Assembly: GCF_945859705.1 (NCBI RefSeq)
Contig: NC_079136.1
Location: 90,581,120-90,645,119 of the forward strand
Length of the DNA: 64,000 nucleotides
DNA from: Episyrphus balteatus
Lineage: Eukaryota > Arthropoda > Insecta > Diptera > Syrphidae
Direction: 5' to 3'
A program made the position numbers and the translations under genes. This document shows, piece after piece, positions 41,064 to 52,300 of the stretch (within the stretch, counting starts at the first letter, position 1; the number at the start of each line of letters is the position of its first letter). Under the pieces are notes generated by a model that did no database searches, was not told where the DNA came from, and worked only from the letters and a program-made list of their open reading frames with translations.

Positions 41064-42641
41064 ATGTCCGAGGATGACAGAATGAGGCTGCACAATGCTC
41101 GTGCCTTTATGGACAGGGAGGGCTTGGGAAAAGCTAAACTTATCCCAAACCCCCCCTCTTCAGAAATTCCGAGTAGTAAGACCGTGATGGGACCACCTGC
41201 CCCCCATGTTTCAAAACAAGGGAAAGGGGACTTCCCATCTACGTCGGGTGCTACTGCCTTGATAGCAAACGAGCAATCGTCTGGAAAGGACACTACCGAC
41301 CTGATCGTGAGGACACACGTCGTTGCGTCTGACACCTCATCTACCAAAAAGGTCGTATCATCTGGTGGTGCGAGTGATAAAGTAGATGGAAAAGGCACAA
41401 ATGTCGAGGGGATGGATAAAATGGGGTGCAAGGATAACTTGGTGGGCCGTAGCCCACAGGTTACCCAAAACACCACCATCGATTCCGTAACCGTAAACCG
41501 TATGACCAAAGGCCAAAAGAAAAAAACGGACTTGATCACGCGGACACACGTCGTTGTGCCTAGCCTTTCATCTGCTGAATCAGTCCTACCGCCTGGTGGT
41601 ACGACTGGTCTGGTCGGTGAGTTAGACAATACTGTCGCGGGAAAGGGCAAAGTGGGGTGCGAAGCTAACTTGGTGGGCCGTAGCCCACAGGATAACCGAA
41701 ACACTACCACCGAACCCGACCCCGCAAACCAATCGATCAATTCGACGTTCCAGAGCCTAGCTACGGTCATACGCAAAAAGACCAGGGCTAGACCGATCGA
41801 TGAAAGCGAGATTCGCCGCCGTCAGAATCGAAACGCTGAGAAGATTGTCCGTCGCTTTGCTAAGAGGACTCCCGAGTCCCTCACGGCAAAAGAGCGAGTA
41901 GCACTGGACAAATCACAACAGCGTTTACGTGCAGTGGCAGAACAGGGAATTGAAAGCACACCTAGCACCTCCAAAAGAGCTAGGAACGATGCTAATTCAC
42001 CTACCAGCTCTTCGCCTAACAAGACGAAGAAGAAGTATAGAACCTCTCAGGATAACGTAAAAGGTCACCACGTCGCCATAGCTGACTATGGTAAGCCTAC
42101 ACGTAAACTGACTGAAGACGAATGGCATCTCCTTGAACTAAGAATCCTGGAGCAAGTCAATGAGGCTATCGTCAAGAGCTGGACGGTTCCACTCTTCGGT
42201 AACCTTAAGACTGTCCATGGTTTCAAGGTGATGTGCTGTGAGAATGACGTGACTCTCGAATGGCTTCGGGAGTTCTTGCAGAAAACATCAGCTCCATGGC
42301 AAGGCGCCGAACTACGTCTCATCGACGTAAAGGAGATAAAAGATCTCAACAGACCTCTTGGAAGGCTGTTGGTCAAAGGCCCGACCCTTCCCAGCGAACG
42401 GCTTGAGAGATACATCCTATCCCTGAATAGTGATCTCTTGAGCAGAGAATGGGAATGGGTCAAGTGTGAAAGAACGAATGATGGCACCGAAGTGGTGGTG
42501 AGATTGAGTCACAAATCTTTACCACTCCTGAGGAAGGCTGACTTTAAGGTACGCGTTGGGATCACTAGGTGCAAACTTAGATTTATTCGCAACGAGAGAA
42601 AACAGGTTAGTAATGCGTTGAACTTAAACTTTATTATATAA
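41064..42641 (+). CDS. ORF1: Retrotransposon ORF1 protein (DUF4780-like C-terminal domain)
   Basis: 525 residues from the first ATG after the in-frame stop. Residues 1-240 are low-complexity and contain two imperfect repeats: TDLIVRTHVV with VGRSPQVTQNTTID and TDLITRTHVV with VGRSPQDNRNTTTE, about 80 residues apart. Residues 240-330 are basic (RRRQNRNAEKIVRRFAKR, NKTKKKY). Residues 334-515 form a compact domain (GHHVAIADYG, LLELRILEQVNEAI, LEWLREFL, PWQGAELRL) that I assign to DUF4780, found in insect retroelement ORF1s. No CCHC knuckles are seen. Its role would be RNA binding in the RNP. Its TAA is immediately followed by the ORF2 ATG. Confidence 0.75.
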   Translation: MSEDDRMRLHNARAFMDREGLGKAKLIPNPPSSEIPSSKTVMGPPAPHVSKQGKGDFPSTSGATALIANEQSSGKDTTDLIVRTHVVASDTSSTKKVVSSGGASDKVDGKGTNVEGMDKMGCKDNLVGRSPQVTQNTTIDSVTVNRMTKGQKKKTDLITRTHVVVPSLSSAESVLPPGGTTGLVGELDNTVAGKGKVGCEANLVGRSPQDNRNTTTEPDPANQSINSTFQSLATVIRKKTRARPIDESEIRRRQNRNAEKIVRRFAKRTPESLTAKERVALDKSQQRLRAVAEQGIESTPSTSKRARNDANSPTSSSPNKTKKKYRTSQDNVKGHHVAIADYGKPTRKLTEDEWHLLELRILEQVNEAIVKSWTVPLFGNLKTVHGFKVMCCENDVTLEWLREFLQKTSAPWQGAELRLIDVKEIKDLNRPLGRLLVKGPTLPSERLERYILSLNSDLLSREWEWVKCERTNDGTEVVVRLSHKSLPLLRKADFKVRVGITRCKLRFIRNERKQVSNALNLNFII

Positions 42642-45600
42642 ATGGAATTGAAAATCTTACAAATCAATCTTCATCATAGTAAAGCCGCAACTGCTAACCT
42701 TGTCTACCTCATGGAGAGTAGACAATACGACGTAGCCCTGATACAGGAACCCTGGGTTGTAAGAGGGAATATCAAGGGTCTACAATCTAAAGAACTACTG
42801 CTGTACAAGTCAAATCTTGACAGTCAAAATAGTAACCCTAGAACATGCATAGTAGCTAAGAAACAGTTTAATCTTTTTCTTCTAACTACTTACAGCAACA
42901 TTGACCAGACTACGGTAAAACTGGAACGCGATGGGCTTCCAACGCTCATCTTCTCTTCCACCTACATGCCGTATGATAGCATAGAAGGACCACCGGCAGA
43001 TATCACTAAAACGTTGATATCTTTTGCAAGTAAGAACAAATTTGATATCATTTTAGGTTGTGATTCTAATTCACATCATGTGCAATGGGGAAGCACTGAC
43101 ATAAATACTAGGGGCGAATCCCTCTTCGAATATATTATCGAAAATAACCTTGTGGTAGCTAACAGAGGCAACACCCCCACCTTTGTTACAAAAACACGTG
43201 AAGAGGTTCTTGATATTACTTTGACGAATAACTCAGACACTTGCCTATTAGAAAAATGGAAGGTTTTAGATGAAATCTCTTTTTCCGACCATAGGCTAAT
43301 AGAATTTTATATCCCTGATGCTGATAGGCACAATAAGCCCTTTAGGAATAATAGGCGTACCGATTGGCAGGTATTCAATAGGGAAATAGTTAAGAACCTC
43401 AGTCCCCTGAGGACTGATAATAATCTAGACCCAAATGGCTTAGATAAATTGACAGAGGAATTCACAGGAATTCTACGCGATGCATTGGACAAAAGTTGTC
43501 CTCTTATTACCGCGACGAAGAAAAACAACAAACCACCCTGGTGGACAGTTGAGCTCAGTAACATAAGAAAAGAAACTAGAAAACTTTTCAATCGTGCTAA
43601 ACGCACTAGAGCTGAAAGTGATTGGGAATCCTACAAAACCAGTCAAAGAAAATTTAAGACAGAAACTCAACGAGCCAAACGATGTTCTTGGAGAAACTTT
43701 TGTAGTACTATCGAATGTACAAATCATTCGGCAAGACTAAGGAAGATCCTCTCCAAAACAATCACTCCTATAGGCTCCCTAAAAGGGCCTGATAACCAAT
43801 GGACTGAATCTTGTCAAGACAGCTTAAAACTCCTGGTGCAAGCTCACTTCCCAGGTAGTAACTCTGAATTGGAAAATGTTTCCCCAAACTCTTTGCACTC
43901 ATTTTGTGAAATTCCTAGAGAAATTATTACGAAAGAAAAGTTGATCTGGGCCATCAACTCCTTCTCTCCTTATAAATCTCCAGGCCTGGACGGCGTCTTC
44001 CCCTTGATGCTGCAAAAAAGTAGTGAATTCATTATTCCATACCTGATCTCAATATTCCAAAATAGCCTACAACTGGGATATGTCGCTAAAACATGGCGTG
44101 AAGTCAAAGTTGTCTTTATACCTAAAGCTGGTAAATCCAGTTACACAGAACCAAAAGATTTCAGACCTATCAGTCTAACTTCTTTTACACTCAAAACTCT
44201 TGAAAGATTAATCGATATACATATCCGCAGTTATTTAAGACCGGAGACTATATCACCCTTTCAGCATGCATACACAAAAGGTAGAAGTGTAGAAACAGCC
44301 TTACATTGTGCAGTCAGAACAATAGAAAAGTCACTTGTGGTTAAAGAATATACCCTCGCAGCATTTCTAGACATAGAAGGAGCATTCAATAATGTTCATA
44401 ATAGTGCAATTGAAAAAGCACTCACTGATCTTAAAATAGAAGACACGGTCATAAAATGGATCGTGTGCATGTTGAAAAACAGACAAATAAATAGTGAATT
44501 AGGTGGGTCACATATAAAAATGTACGCATCTAGAGGAACTCCGCAAGGCGGTATTTTATCACCTCTTCTTTGGATTTTGGTGATGAATGAGATTCTCATC
44601 AAACTGAATAACAGCGGTGTCAAGGTTATAGCCTACGCAGACGATCTAGCTCTTCTAGCGACAGGTAAATACCTAACCACTGTAAGCGAACAATTAGAAA
44701 GCGCATTATCTAAGGTCAGTAACTGGACCAGGAGATGCGGTCTTAAAGTAAACCCCCTTAAAACAGAATTGGTACTTTTCACAAACAGAAGGAAAATTCC
44801 TCCTTTTGCAGTGCCAAAAATTGATGGCACCCCACTTAAGATTTCGGATAAAGCGAAATATCTCGGAGTGATCTTGGATAAGAAACTTAACTGGGGTCCA
44901 AACATTCAAGAAAGATATAAGAAAGCCACGTTTGCACTTTACTCATGCAATCGAATTCTTGGCAGAAACTGGGGACCAAATCCTAAAATAATCATGTGGA
45001 TGTATACCGCCATTGTCAGACCCATTCTGACTTATGGCAGCTTAGTCTGGTGGCAAGCTCTGGAGAAATCCACGAACTTGAAGACCCTAACCAAAGTACA
45101 GAGAACAGCATGCATTAGCACTACGGGGGTGATGAGGTCCACTCCAACCGCAGGGCTGGAAGCAATCCTTAATCTCACTCCCTTAGATCTATTTGTACAA
45201 GAATTAGCAGCAAACAGCGCCCTACGACTCAGTCAAACCAACATTTGGAATACTAGTCAAAACGGCCACACTACGATCCTTTCTAACTACGTTGGCAACA
45301 ACGTAAGTACAGATTTTAATGTCAGTTTCCCAAACAGACAAGATTGGGAAAACAGTGTACCTTTCTCAAATGAGTCGACTATCGCCATCTTTACTGATGG
45401 TTCGAAAATGAATACTGGGGTTGGTGCAGGTTTTTACTCAGAAAACCTTAACCTTGCCAGTTCTTTCAGGCTCCCCGATCACAGCAGTGTCTTCCAAGCC
45501 GAGATATTGGCAGTGAAAAATGCTGCTAAACAAATATCCATGATGGCGATATCACCTGCTGACATCACCTTTTTCATTGATAGCCAAGCGGCAATAAGAG

Positions 45601-46229
45601 CGATTTCTGCCACCTTAATCAAGTCAAAGCTTGTTTCTTGCTGTCGCGAAGAGCTTAGGGTTCTTGGTATGCAGCATAATGTAAGACTCTGCTGGGTTCC
45701 CGGCCACAGTGATGTGTTCGGCAACGAAAAAGCGGATGAGCTTGCAAGGGAGGGCTCAGTTCTTGATCCCTCTCTCATAGACCATAACATCAGAATCCCA
45801 CAATGTGAAATAAAACGAAATATTGTCAACAATATTTCACAAAAAACAAATGAAAGATGGAACCTCCTAGAATCCTGCGGTCACACCAGGAAACTATGGC
45901 CGAACTTCGACGAGAAAAAATCAAACAAGATCTTACTACTTAGTAAACCTTCCTTAAGATCCCTAATAGGCATCTTAACGGGACATAACCTACTAGGATA
46001 CCACAAAAAGAAAATGGGGCTTAGTACGGATGATCTATGCAGAGGCTGCGGTAATGAGGACGAACAGGAAAACACTGTTCACTTCCTCTGTCACTGCCCA
46101 GCACTCTGTCGCACTAGGAAAAAATTCTTAGGAAACTACTTCTTTAATGAATTAGAAGAACTTTCGGAACTTTCAGGCAATAGCCTACTGAACTTTGTAA
46201 AGTCCTCCAAATGGCTCGAACAACCATAG
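42642..46229 (+). CDS. ORF2: Retrotransposon ORF2: endonuclease, reverse transcriptase, RNase H
   Basis: 1195 residues, intact. Apurinic-type endonuclease at about 1-225: Asn9 (LQINLHH), Glu36 (LIQEPW), the CDSNSHH stretch and FSDHRL. Reverse transcriptase at about 470-750: PKDFRPISLTSF, AFLDIEGAFNNV, GTPQGGILSPLL and YADD at 665-668. RNase H at about 910-1045: Asp919 in FTDGSK, FQAEIL, FFIDSQA and WVPGHSDVFGNEKADELA. A C-terminal zinc motif CRGC..HFLCHC spans 1133-1152. It nicks target DNA and copies the element RNA by target-primed reverse transcription. It starts directly after the ORF1 stop (TAAATG), so reinitiation is likely. Confidence 0.95.
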   Translation: MELKILQINLHHSKAATANLVYLMESRQYDVALIQEPWVVRGNIKGLQSKELLLYKSNLDSQNSNPRTCIVAKKQFNLFLLTTYSNIDQTTVKLERDGLPTLIFSSTYMPYDSIEGPPADITKTLISFASKNKFDIILGCDSNSHHVQWGSTDINTRGESLFEYIIENNLVVANRGNTPTFVTKTREEVLDITLTNNSDTCLLEKWKVLDEISFSDHRLIEFYIPDADRHNKPFRNNRRTDWQVFNREIVKNLSPLRTDNNLDPNGLDKLTEEFTGILRDALDKSCPLITATKKNNKPPWWTVELSNIRKETRKLFNRAKRTRAESDWESYKTSQRKFKTETQRAKRCSWRNFCSTIECTNHSARLRKILSKTITPIGSLKGPDNQWTESCQDSLKLLVQAHFPGSNSELENVSPNSLHSFCEIPREIITKEKLIWAINSFSPYKSPGLDGVFPLMLQKSSEFIIPYLISIFQNSLQLGYVAKTWREVKVVFIPKAGKSSYTEPKDFRPISLTSFTLKTLERLIDIHIRSYLRPETISPFQHAYTKGRSVETALHCAVRTIEKSLVVKEYTLAAFLDIEGAFNNVHNSAIEKALTDLKIEDTVIKWIVCMLKNRQINSELGGSHIKMYASRGTPQGGILSPLLWILVMNEILIKLNNSGVKVIAYADDLALLATGKYLTTVSEQLESALSKVSNWTRRCGLKVNPLKTELVLFTNRRKIPPFAVPKIDGTPLKISDKAKYLGVILDKKLNWGPNIQERYKKATFALYSCNRILGRNWGPNPKIIMWMYTAIVRPILTYGSLVWWQALEKSTNLKTLTKVQRTACISTTGVMRSTPTAGLEAILNLTPLDLFVQELAANSALRLSQTNIWNTSQNGHTTILSNYVGNNVSTDFNVSFPNRQDWENSVPFSNESTIAIFTDGSKMNTGVGAGFYSENLNLASSFRLPDHSSVFQAEILAVKNAAKQISMMAISPADITFFIDSQAAIRAISATLIKSKLVSCCREELRVLGMQHNVRLCWVPGHSDVFGNEKADELAREGSVLDPSLIDHNIRIPQCEIKRNIVNNISQKTNERWNLLESCGHTRKLWPNFDEKKSNKILLLSKPSLRSLIGILTGHNLLGYHKKKMGLSTDDLCRGCGNEDEQENTVHFLCHCPALCRTRKKFLGNYFFNELEELSELSGNSLLNFVKSSKWLEQP

Positions 46230-46350
46230 CATTCATAGGTTATCACTTTTTCATGAAGTTACAATACTTCAGGGTATCACAAGGGATCTACATTGATCTA
46301 AGTGTGACGGTAACAAGATCAACTGTCAGCCCATTTAACCTAACCTAATC
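46230..46350 (+). other. Retrotransposon 3' UTR
   Basis: 121 bp, no poly(A) tail. It ends TTTAACCTAACCTAATC, two units of a TAACC/CCTAA repeat. This resembles the insect TTAGG telomere unit, but with only two copies it is more likely the element's own short-repeat tail. Satellite resumes at 46351. Confidence 0.75.
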
Positions 46351-49300
46351 TTTGTTTTTAGAGAATTTTGAATTTTGCAAAGTTTTGATGTGTTTAGACG
46401 CTCGGTTAACGAGATATGACGATTTAAACATTTTTAAAAGTGATTTTCTCCAAACGTGAATTTTTCAACTCCAATTGAATTGTATGCGAAGGATATCGAC
46501 TCACAGAGCACAAAAATGTATTTTCTATAAGTTTTGGACTTGTAGTTTTGTTTTTAGAGAATTTTGAATTTTGCAAAGTTTTGATGTGTTTAGACGCTCG
46601 GTTAACGAGATATGACGATTTAAACATTTTAAAAGTGATTTTCTCTAAACGTGAATTTTTCAACTCCAATTGAATTGTATGCGAAGGATATCGACTCACA
46701 GAGCACAAAAATGTATTTTCTATAAGTTTTGGACTTGTAGTTTTGTTTTTAGAGAATTTTGAATTTTGCAAGTTTTGATGTGTTTAGACGCTCGGTTAAC
46801 GAGATATGACGATTTAAACATTTTTAAAAGTGATTTTCTCTAAACGTGAATTTTTCAACTCCAATTGAATTGTATGCGAAGGATATCGACTCACAGAGCA
46901 CAAAAATGTATTTTCTATAAGTTTTGGACTTGTAGTTTTGTTTTTAGAGAATTTTGAATTTTGCAAGTTTTGATGTGTTTAGACGCTCGGTTAACGAGAT
47001 ATGACGATTTAAACATTTTTAAAAGTGATTTTCTCCAAACGTGAATTTTTCAACTCCAATTGAATTGTATGCGAAGGATATCGACTCACAGAGCACAAAA
47101 ATGTATTTTCTATAAGTTTTGGACTTGTAGTTTTGTTTTTAGAGGATTTTGAATTTTGCAAAGTTTTTATGTGTTTAGACGCTCGGTTAACGAGATATGA
47201 CGATTTAAACATTTTTAAAAGTGATTTTCTCCAAACGTGAATTTTTCAACTCCAATTGAATTGTATGCGAAGGATATCGACTCAAAGAGCACAAAAATGT
47301 ATTTTCTATAAGTTTTGGACTTGTAGTTTTGTTTTTAGAGAATTTTGAATTTTGCAAAGTTTTGATGTGTTTAGACGCTCGGTTAACGAGATATGACGAT
47401 TTAAACATTTTTAAAAGTGATTTTCTCCAAACGTGAATTTTTCAACTCCAATTGAATTGTATGCGAAGGATATCGACTCACAGAGCACAAAAATGTATTT
47501 TCTATAAGTTTTGGACTTGTAGTTTTGTTTTTAGAGAATTTTGAATTTTGCAAGTTTTGATGTGTTTAGACGCTCGGTTAACGAGATATGACGATTTAAA
47601 CATTTTTGAAAGTGATTTTCTCCAAACGTGAATTTTTCAAATCCAATTGAATTGTATGCGAAGGATATCGACTCACAGAGCACAAAAATGTATTTTCTAT
47701 AAGTTTTGGACTTGTAGTTTTGTTTTTAGAGAATTTTGAATTTTGCAAGTTTTGATGTGTTTAGACGCTCGGTTAACGAGATATGACGATTTAAACATTT
47801 TTAAAAGTGATTTTCTCCAAACGTGAATTTTTCAACTCCAATTGAATTGTATGCGAAGGATATCGACTCACAGAGCACAAAAATGTATTTTCTATAAGTT
47901 TTGGACTTGTAGTTTTGTTTTTAGAGAATTTTGAATTTTGCAAAGTTTTGATGTATTTAGACTCTCGGTTAACGAGATATGACGATTAAAACATTTTTAA
48001 AAGTGATTTTCTCCAAACGTGAATTTTTCAACTCCAATTGAATTGTATGCGAAGGATATCGACTCACAGAGCACAAAAATGTATTTTCTATAAGTTTTGG
48101 ACTTGTAGTTTTGTTTTTAGAGAATTTTGAATTTTGCAAAGTTTTGATGTGTTTAGACGCTCGGTTAACGAGATATGACGATTTAAACATTTTTAAAAGT
48201 GATTTTCTCCAAACGTGAATTTTTCAACTCCAATTGAATTGTATGCGAAGGATATCGACTCACAGAGCACAAAAATGTATTTTCTATAAGTTTTGGACTT
48301 GTAGTTTTGTTTTTAGAGAATTTTGAATTTTGCAAGTTTTGATGTGTTTAGACGCTCGGTTAACGAGATATGACGATTTAAACATTTTTAAAAGTGATTT
48401 TCTCCAAACGTGAATTTTTCAACTCCAATTGAATTGTATGCGAAGGATATCGACTCACAGAGCACAAAAATGTATTTTCTATAAGTTTTGGACTTGTAGT
48501 TTTGTTTTTAGAGAATTTTGAATTTTGCAAGTTTTGATGTGTTTAGACGCTCGGTTAACGAGATATGACGATTTAAACATTTTTGAAAGTGATTTTCTCC
48601 AAACGTGAATTTTTCAACTCCAATTGAATTGTATGCGAAGGATATCGACTCACAGAGCACAAAAATGTATTTTCTATAAGTTTTGGACTTGTAGTTTTGT
48701 TTTTAGAGAATTTTGAATTTTGCAAGTTTTGATGTGTTTAGACGCTCGGTTAACGAGATATGACGATTTAAACATTTTTAAAAGTGATTTTCTCCAAACG
48801 TGAATTTTTCAACTCCAATTGAATTGTATGCGAAGGATATCGACTCACAGAGCACAAAAATGTATTTTCTATAAGTTTTGGACTTGTAGTTTTGTTTTTA
48901 GAGAATTTTGAATTTTGCAAAGTTTTGATGTATTTAGACTCTCGGTTAACGAGATATGACGATTAAAACATTTTTAAAAGTGATTTTCTCCAAACGTGAA
49001 TTTTTCAACTCCAATTGAATTGTATGCGAAGGATATCGACTCACAGAGCACAAAAATGTATTTTCTATAAGTTTTGGACTTGTAGTTTTGTTTTTAGAGA
49101 ATTTTGAATTTTGCAAAGTTTTGATGTGTTTAGACGCTCGGTTAACGAGATATGACGATTTAAACATTTTTAAAAGTGATTTTCTCCAAACGTGAATTTT
49201 TCAACTCCAATTGAATTGTATGCGAAGGATATCGACTCACAGAGCACAAAAATGTATTTTCTATAAGTTTTGGACTTGTAGTTTTGTTTTTAGAGAATTT

Positions 49301-52300
49301 TGAATTTTGCAAGTTTTGATGTGTTTAGACGCTCGGTTAACGAGATATGACGATTTAAACATTTTTAAAAGTGATTTTCTCCAAACGTGAATTTTTCAAC
49401 TCCAATTGAATTGTATGCGAAGGATATCGACTCACAGAGCACAAAAATGTATTTTCTATAAGTTTTGGACTTGTAGTTTTGTTTTTAGAGAATTTTGAAT
49501 TTTGCAAGTTTTGATGTGTTTAGACGCTCGGTTAACGAGATATGACGATTTAAACATTTTTAAAAGTGATTTTCTCCAAACGTGAATTTTTCAACTCCAA
49601 TTGAATTGTATGCGAAGGATATCGACTCACAGAGCACAAAAATGTATTTTCTATAAGTTTTGGACTTGTAGTTTTGTTTTTAGAGAATTTTGAATTTTGC
49701 AAAGTTTTGATGTGTTTAGACGCTCGGTTAACGAGATATGACGATTTAAACATTTTTAAAAGTGATTTTCTCCAAACGTGAATTTTTCAACTCCAATTGA
49801 ATTGTATGCGAAGGATATCGACTCACAGAGCACAAAAATGTATTTTCTATAAGTTTTGGACTTGTAGTTTTGTTTTTAGAGAATTTTGAATTTTGCAAAG
49901 TTTTGATGTGTTTAGACGCTCGGTTAACGAGATATGACGATTTAAACATTTTTAAAAGTGATTTTCTCCAAACGTGAATTTTTCAACTCCAATTGAATTG
50001 TATGCGAAGGATATCGACTCACAGAGCACAAAAATGTATTTTCTATAAGTTTTGGACTTGTAGTTTTGTTTTTAGAGAATTTTGAATTTTGCAAAGTTTT
50101 GATGTGTTTAGACGCTCGGTTAACGAGATATGACGATTTAAACATTTTTAAAAGTGATTTTCTCTAAACGTGAATTTTTCAACTCCAATTGAATTGTATG
50201 CGAAGGATATCGACTCACAGAGCACAAAAATGTATTTTCTATAAGTTTTGGACTTGTAGTTTTGTTTTTAGAGAATTTTGAATTTTGCAAGTTTTGATGT
50301 GTTTAGACGCTCGGTTAACGAGATATGACGATTTAAACATTTTTAAAAGTGATTTTCTCCAAACGTGAATTTTTCAACTCCAATTGAATTGTATGCGAAG
50401 GATATCGACTCACAGAGCACAAAAATGTATTTTCTATAAGTTTTGGACTTGTAGTTTTGTTTTTAGAGAATTTTGAATTTTGCAAAGTTTTGATGTGTTT
50501 AGACGCTCGGTTAACGAGATATGACGATTTAAACATTTTTAAAAGTGATTTTCTCCAAACGTGAATTTTTCAACTCCAATTGAATTGTATGCGAAGGATA
50601 TCGACTCACAGAGCACAAAAATGTATTTTCTATAAGTTTTGGACTTGTAGTTTTGTTTTTAGAGAATTTTGAATTTTGCAAGTTTTGATGTGTTTAGACG
50701 CTCGGTTAACGAGATATGACGATTTAAACATTTTTAAAAGTGATTTTCTCCAAACGTGAATTTTTCAACTCCAATTGAATTGTATGCGAAGGATATCGAC
50801 TCACAGAGCACAAAAATGTATTTTCTATAAGTTTTGGACTTGTAGTTTTGTTTTTAGAGAATTTTGAATTTTGCAAGTTTTGATGTGTTTAGACGCTCGG
50901 TTAACGAGATATGACGATTTAAACATTTTTAAAAGTGATTTTCTCCAAACGTGAATTTTTCAACTCCAATTGAATTGTATGCGAAGGATATCGACTCACA
51001 GACCACAAAAATGTATTTTCTATAAGTTTTGGACTTGTAGTTTTGTTTTTAGAGAATTTTGAATTTTGCAAGTTTTGATGTGTTTAGACGCTCGGTTAAC
51101 GAGATATGACGATTTAAACATTTTTAAAAGTGATTTTCTCCAAACGTGAATTTTTCAACTCCAATTGAATTGTATGCGAATTATATCGACTCACAGAGCA
51201 CAAAAATGTATTTTCTATAAGTTTTGGACTTGTAGTTTTGTTTTTAGAGAATTTTGAATTTTGCAAGTTTTGATGTGTTTAGACGCTCGGTTAACGAGAT
51301 ATGACGATTTAAACATTTTTAAAAGTGATTTTCTCCAAACGTGAATTTTTCAACTCCAATTGAATTGTATGCGAAGGATATCGACTCACAGAGCACAAAA
51401 ATGTATTTTCTATAAGTTTTGGACTTGTAGTTTTGTTTTTAGAGAATTTTGAATTTTGCAAGTTTTGATGTGTTTAGACGCTCGGTTAACGAGATATGAC
51501 GATTTAAACATTTTTAAAAGTGATTTTCTCCAAACGTGAATTTTTCAACTCCAATTGAATTGTATGCGAATTATATCGACTCACAGAGCACAAAAATGTA
51601 TTTTCTATAAGTTTTGGACTTGTAGTTTTGTTTTTAGAGAATTTTGAATTTTGCAAAGTTTTGATGTGTTTAGACGCTCGGTTAACGAGATATGACGATT
51701 TAAACATTTTTAAAAGTGATTTTCTCCAAACGTGAATTTTTTAACTCCAATTGAATTGTATGCGAAGGATATCGACTCACAGAGCACAAAAATGTATTTT
51801 CTATAAGTTTTGGACTTGTAGTTTTGTTTTTAGAGAATTTTGAATTTTGCAAAGTTTTGATGTGTTTAGACGCTCGGTTAACGAGATATGACGATTTAAA
51901 CATTTTTAAAAGTGATTTTCTCTAAACGTGAATTTTTCAACTCCAATTGAATTGTATGCGAAGGATATCGACTCACAGAGCACAAAAATGTATTTTCTAT
52001 AAGTTTTGGACTTGTAGTTTTGTTTTTAGAGAATTTTGAATTTTGCAAGTTTTGATGTGTTTAGACGCTCGGTTAACGAGATATGACGATTTAAACATTT
52101 TTAAAAGTGATTTTCTCCAAACGTGAATTTTTCAACTCCAATTGAATTGTATGCGAAGGATATCGACTCACAGAGCACAAAAATGTATTTTCTATAAGTT
52201 TTGGACTTGTAGTTTTGTTTTTAGAGAATTTTGAATTTTGCAAGTTTTGATGTGTTTAGACGCTCGGTTAACGAGATATGACGATTTAAACATTTTTAAA

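Larger units (their letters stand above)
40421..46350 (+). mobile_element. Full-length non-LTR retrotransposon, probably LOA-type (5.93 kb)
   Basis: It has a structured 5' leader, ORF1, ORF2 (endonuclease, reverse transcriptase, RNase H, zinc motif) and a 121-bp 3' UTR ending in AACCTAACCTAATC. The N-terminal QINLHHSKAA and ALIQEPW motifs, RNase H domain and C-terminal CCHC region fit the R1/LOA/I group, with LOA most likely. The base composition is richer in G+C than the surroundings. The 5' flank stops at satellite phase about 32 and the 3' flank resumes at phase 107, so about 74 bp of target is missing and there is no clear duplication. ORF1 has one in-frame stop, so this copy is probably not autonomous. 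Confidence 0.92.

Noticed and set aside
41358..45832. Minus-strand frames of 60-306 codons across the retrotransposon
   Set aside because: Antisense shadows of ORF1 and ORF2, which carry the recognisable domains.
46330..46350. Telomeric repeat at the retrotransposon 3' end
   Set aside because: Only two CCTAA units are present; more likely the element's own 3' tail.
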